A DNA stretch of 17,883 nucleotides from Neocallimastix lanati (nom. inval.) (taxonomy: Eukaryota > Neocallimastigomycota > Neocallimastigomycetes > Neocallimastigales > Neocallimastigaceae): the NCBI GenBank assembly GCA_016946835.1, contig JACVTC010000300.1:35001-52883 (forward strand), in the 5' to 3' direction. The stretch's first letter is position 1. The number at the start of each line of letters is the position of its first letter. The notes beneath the pieces were generated by a model. It ran no database searches. It was given only the letters and a program-made list of their open reading frames with translations, and was not told where the DNA came from. Of the stretch, positions 17,291 through 17,883 are shown piece by piece. The position numbers and the translations under genes were made by a program.

Positions 17291-17298
17291 AAAGGGAG
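17291..17298 (+). promoter_or_regulatory. E3 polypurine tract
   Basis: AAAGGGAG, then CAA, then the right LTR at 17302. Similar in form to the E2 tract (AGAGGGGGCA). A purine-rich stretch also abuts the left LTR when read on the minus strand (AAAAAGAAGAG), so orientation is likely but not certain. Confidence 0.7.
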
Positions 17299-17301
17299 CA
17301 A

Positions 17302-17777
17302 TGTAAGAAACTTAGATAAATTTATTATTTTATTATAAAATTTATCTATCTTTCTTATTTAATACATTAATTTAATACATTAAATTATTGTATTTAGTTT
17401 AACCAATAATATTTAATTATTAATTTATATATTTTGATTCTCTTGAGTTCTCTTCGAGAAATCAAGAGTTATTATTTTAGAATTTTTATAATAAATAATA
17501 ATTCAAATAAAATAATTAATTAATAAACAAAACCCTTTTAATAAAACATATTTATAAATATTTGTGTCTTTTATTCCTTTTGTGTTATTGTTTATTATAA
17601 ACTTTCTATAATAAACTCTATCTTATACTTAGTTAAGTATAATTATTTATTTATATTATTTTATATTTTTAATTATATTTAATTTTATTTTCTCAAATTA
17701 ATGTTAATTAGCAATAATTAATGTTAATTTGTAGTTAAGAAATTATTTATAATTAATTTTATAAGTAATTTCTTACA
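17302..17777 (+). repeat. E3 3' LTR
   Basis: 476 bp, the same ends as 14648-15127. Differences seen are five indels of 1-2 nt (for example GATAATTT versus GATAAATTT, CTTAAGTT versus CTTAGTT). The inner hairpin recurs at about 17438-17466. Confidence 0.95.
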
Positions 17778-17782
17778 CACAA
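17778..17782. repeat. E3 target-site duplication CACAA, right copy (contains split E2 TSD)
   Basis: CACAA followed by G. Its last three bases plus G17783 form CAAG, the right copy of the E2 duplication. This one short stretch therefore records two successive insertions. Confidence 0.9.
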
Positions 17783-17801
17783 GTTAGTAAAATTAGAACA
17801 T

Positions 17802-17871
17802 TGGTTCAATGGTTAGTTACATTGACCATGACTAATACTTCATGGGTTCGACTCACACCTCAACCCATTTT
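17802..17871 (+). tRNA. Degenerate tRNA-like unit with Pol III A and B boxes
   Basis: TGGTTCAATGG (17802-17812) fits the A-box consensus TRGYNNARNNG. GGTTCGACTC (17845-17854) fits the B box GGTTCGANTC. They are 32 nt apart, as in a tRNA gene, and TTTT (17868-17871) could end Pol III transcription. The fold is imperfect: an alternative layout gives a D-like stem GGTTA/TGACC (17811-17827) and a stem CATGA/TCATG around a loop containing CTAATAC, which looks like an Ile (AAT) anticodon loop, but the T stem is weak and the acceptor stem has mismatches. A tRNA-derived SINE head, tRNA pseudogene or divergent tRNA all fit. The window ends 12 nt later. This is the probable original target of the three stacked insertions. 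Confidence 0.42.
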
Positions 17872-17883
17872 GCATCAATAATT

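Larger units (their letters stand above)
15128..17301 (+). other. E3 internal region: non-coding, repeats and RNA-like structure
   Basis: From left to right: AT-rich DNA; a 39-nt A run (15654-15692); a 12-bp tandem repeat AAAACAGGAAAC, about three copies (15747-15788); an AAT microsatellite (15899-15945); a segment with more GC and hairpins (16076-16245, for example GAAGTGA/TCACTTC and AGATAT/ATATCT); a 45-nt A run (16250-16294); AT-rich repeats; an 8-bp hairpin AATTGTTC/GAACAATT (16837-16862) followed by AAAAGGAGCAATG, which resembles the true PPT-LTR junction; a long inverted repeat (16879-16926); and two strong stem-loops at 17082-17184. No gene. Confidence 0.85.
14648..17777 (+). mobile_element. 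E3: complete non-autonomous LTR retrotransposon, 3.1 kb, no coding capacity
   Basis: Two LTRs (14648-15127 and 17302-17777) are flanked by a perfect 5-bp duplication CACAA. The 2.17 kb interior has no protein frame on either strand other than translations of repeats. A polypurine tract AAAGGGAG (17291-17298) next to the right LTR sets the orientation as plus. I see no tRNA-type PBS (TGG) just after the left LTR. The LTR copies differ by five short indels and no substitution that I can find, so the insertion is recent. It must use proteins of another element. Its size lies between classical TRIM and LARD elements. Confidence 0.93.

Noticed and set aside
1-17883. CRISPR arrays, bacterial operons or prokaryotic regulatory sites
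   Set aside because: No spaced direct repeats of that type, no Shine-Dalgarno-linked gene series; the content is eukaryotic LTR elements.

Overview
This 17.9 kb window is extremely AT-rich eukaryotic DNA made almost entirely of LTR retrotransposons. I found no host protein gene. Long A/T homopolymers (up to 63 nt), trinucleotide repeats, Asn/Asp-rich proteins encoded by AAT/GAT runs and Ty3/gypsy-type Pol proteins suggest an AT-rich lower eukaryote. An anaerobic gut fungus (Neocallimastigomycota) is my best guess; a dictyostelid or glomeromycete is possible. Nothing in the window settles this.

Layout. (1) Element E1, minus strand, about 1-5988: a Ty3/gypsy element cut by the left window edge. 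It has an open pol (1-3683), a gag broken by one frameshift (3671-4620), a leader, a primer-binding site (5303-5311) and an inferred 5' LTR (5315-5988). (2) Element E2, minus strand, 5991-14644 (8,654 bp): a complete, apparently intact and young Ty3/gypsy element. It has about 1.02 kb LTRs at both ends, a polypurine tract, pol, gag, a 1.5 kb leader with GC-richer structured islands, and a PBS. (3) Element E3, 14648-17777 (3,130 bp): a complete LTR element with 480/476-bp LTRs and a 5-bp target duplication (CACAA), but no coding capacity. It is a non-autonomous element with structured RNA segments. (4) The last about 100 bp hold a tRNA-like unit with Pol III A and B boxes and a T4 terminator.

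Two findings stand out. First, the three insertions are stacked almost base on base. E2 cut at the outer edge of E1's LTR (TSD CAAG) and E3 cut at the outer edge of E2's LTR (TSD CACAA, splitting E2's own TSD). All three junctions lie 20-24 nt upstream of the A box of the tRNA-like unit. This resembles Pol III-guided integration of the yeast Ty3 kind and looks like an integration hotspot. Second, gag and pol of both E1 and E2 are joined by a -1 frameshift at a canonical X XXY YYZ heptamer (TTTAAAA or TTTAAAT), followed after 6-7 nt by an H-type pseudoknot. Both pseudoknot stems differ in sequence between the elements but keep pairing, which is covariation support for programmed -1 frameshifting.

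Working model: Gag (capsid plus zinc knuckle) is made from the leader-bearing mRNA. A minority of ribosomes slip to make Gag-Pol (protease, RT, RNase H, integrase with GPY/F module, no chromodomain). A tRNA ending in ...CTCCACCA primes reverse transcription at a PBS shared by E1 and E2. E3 would have to borrow proteins from an autonomous relative.
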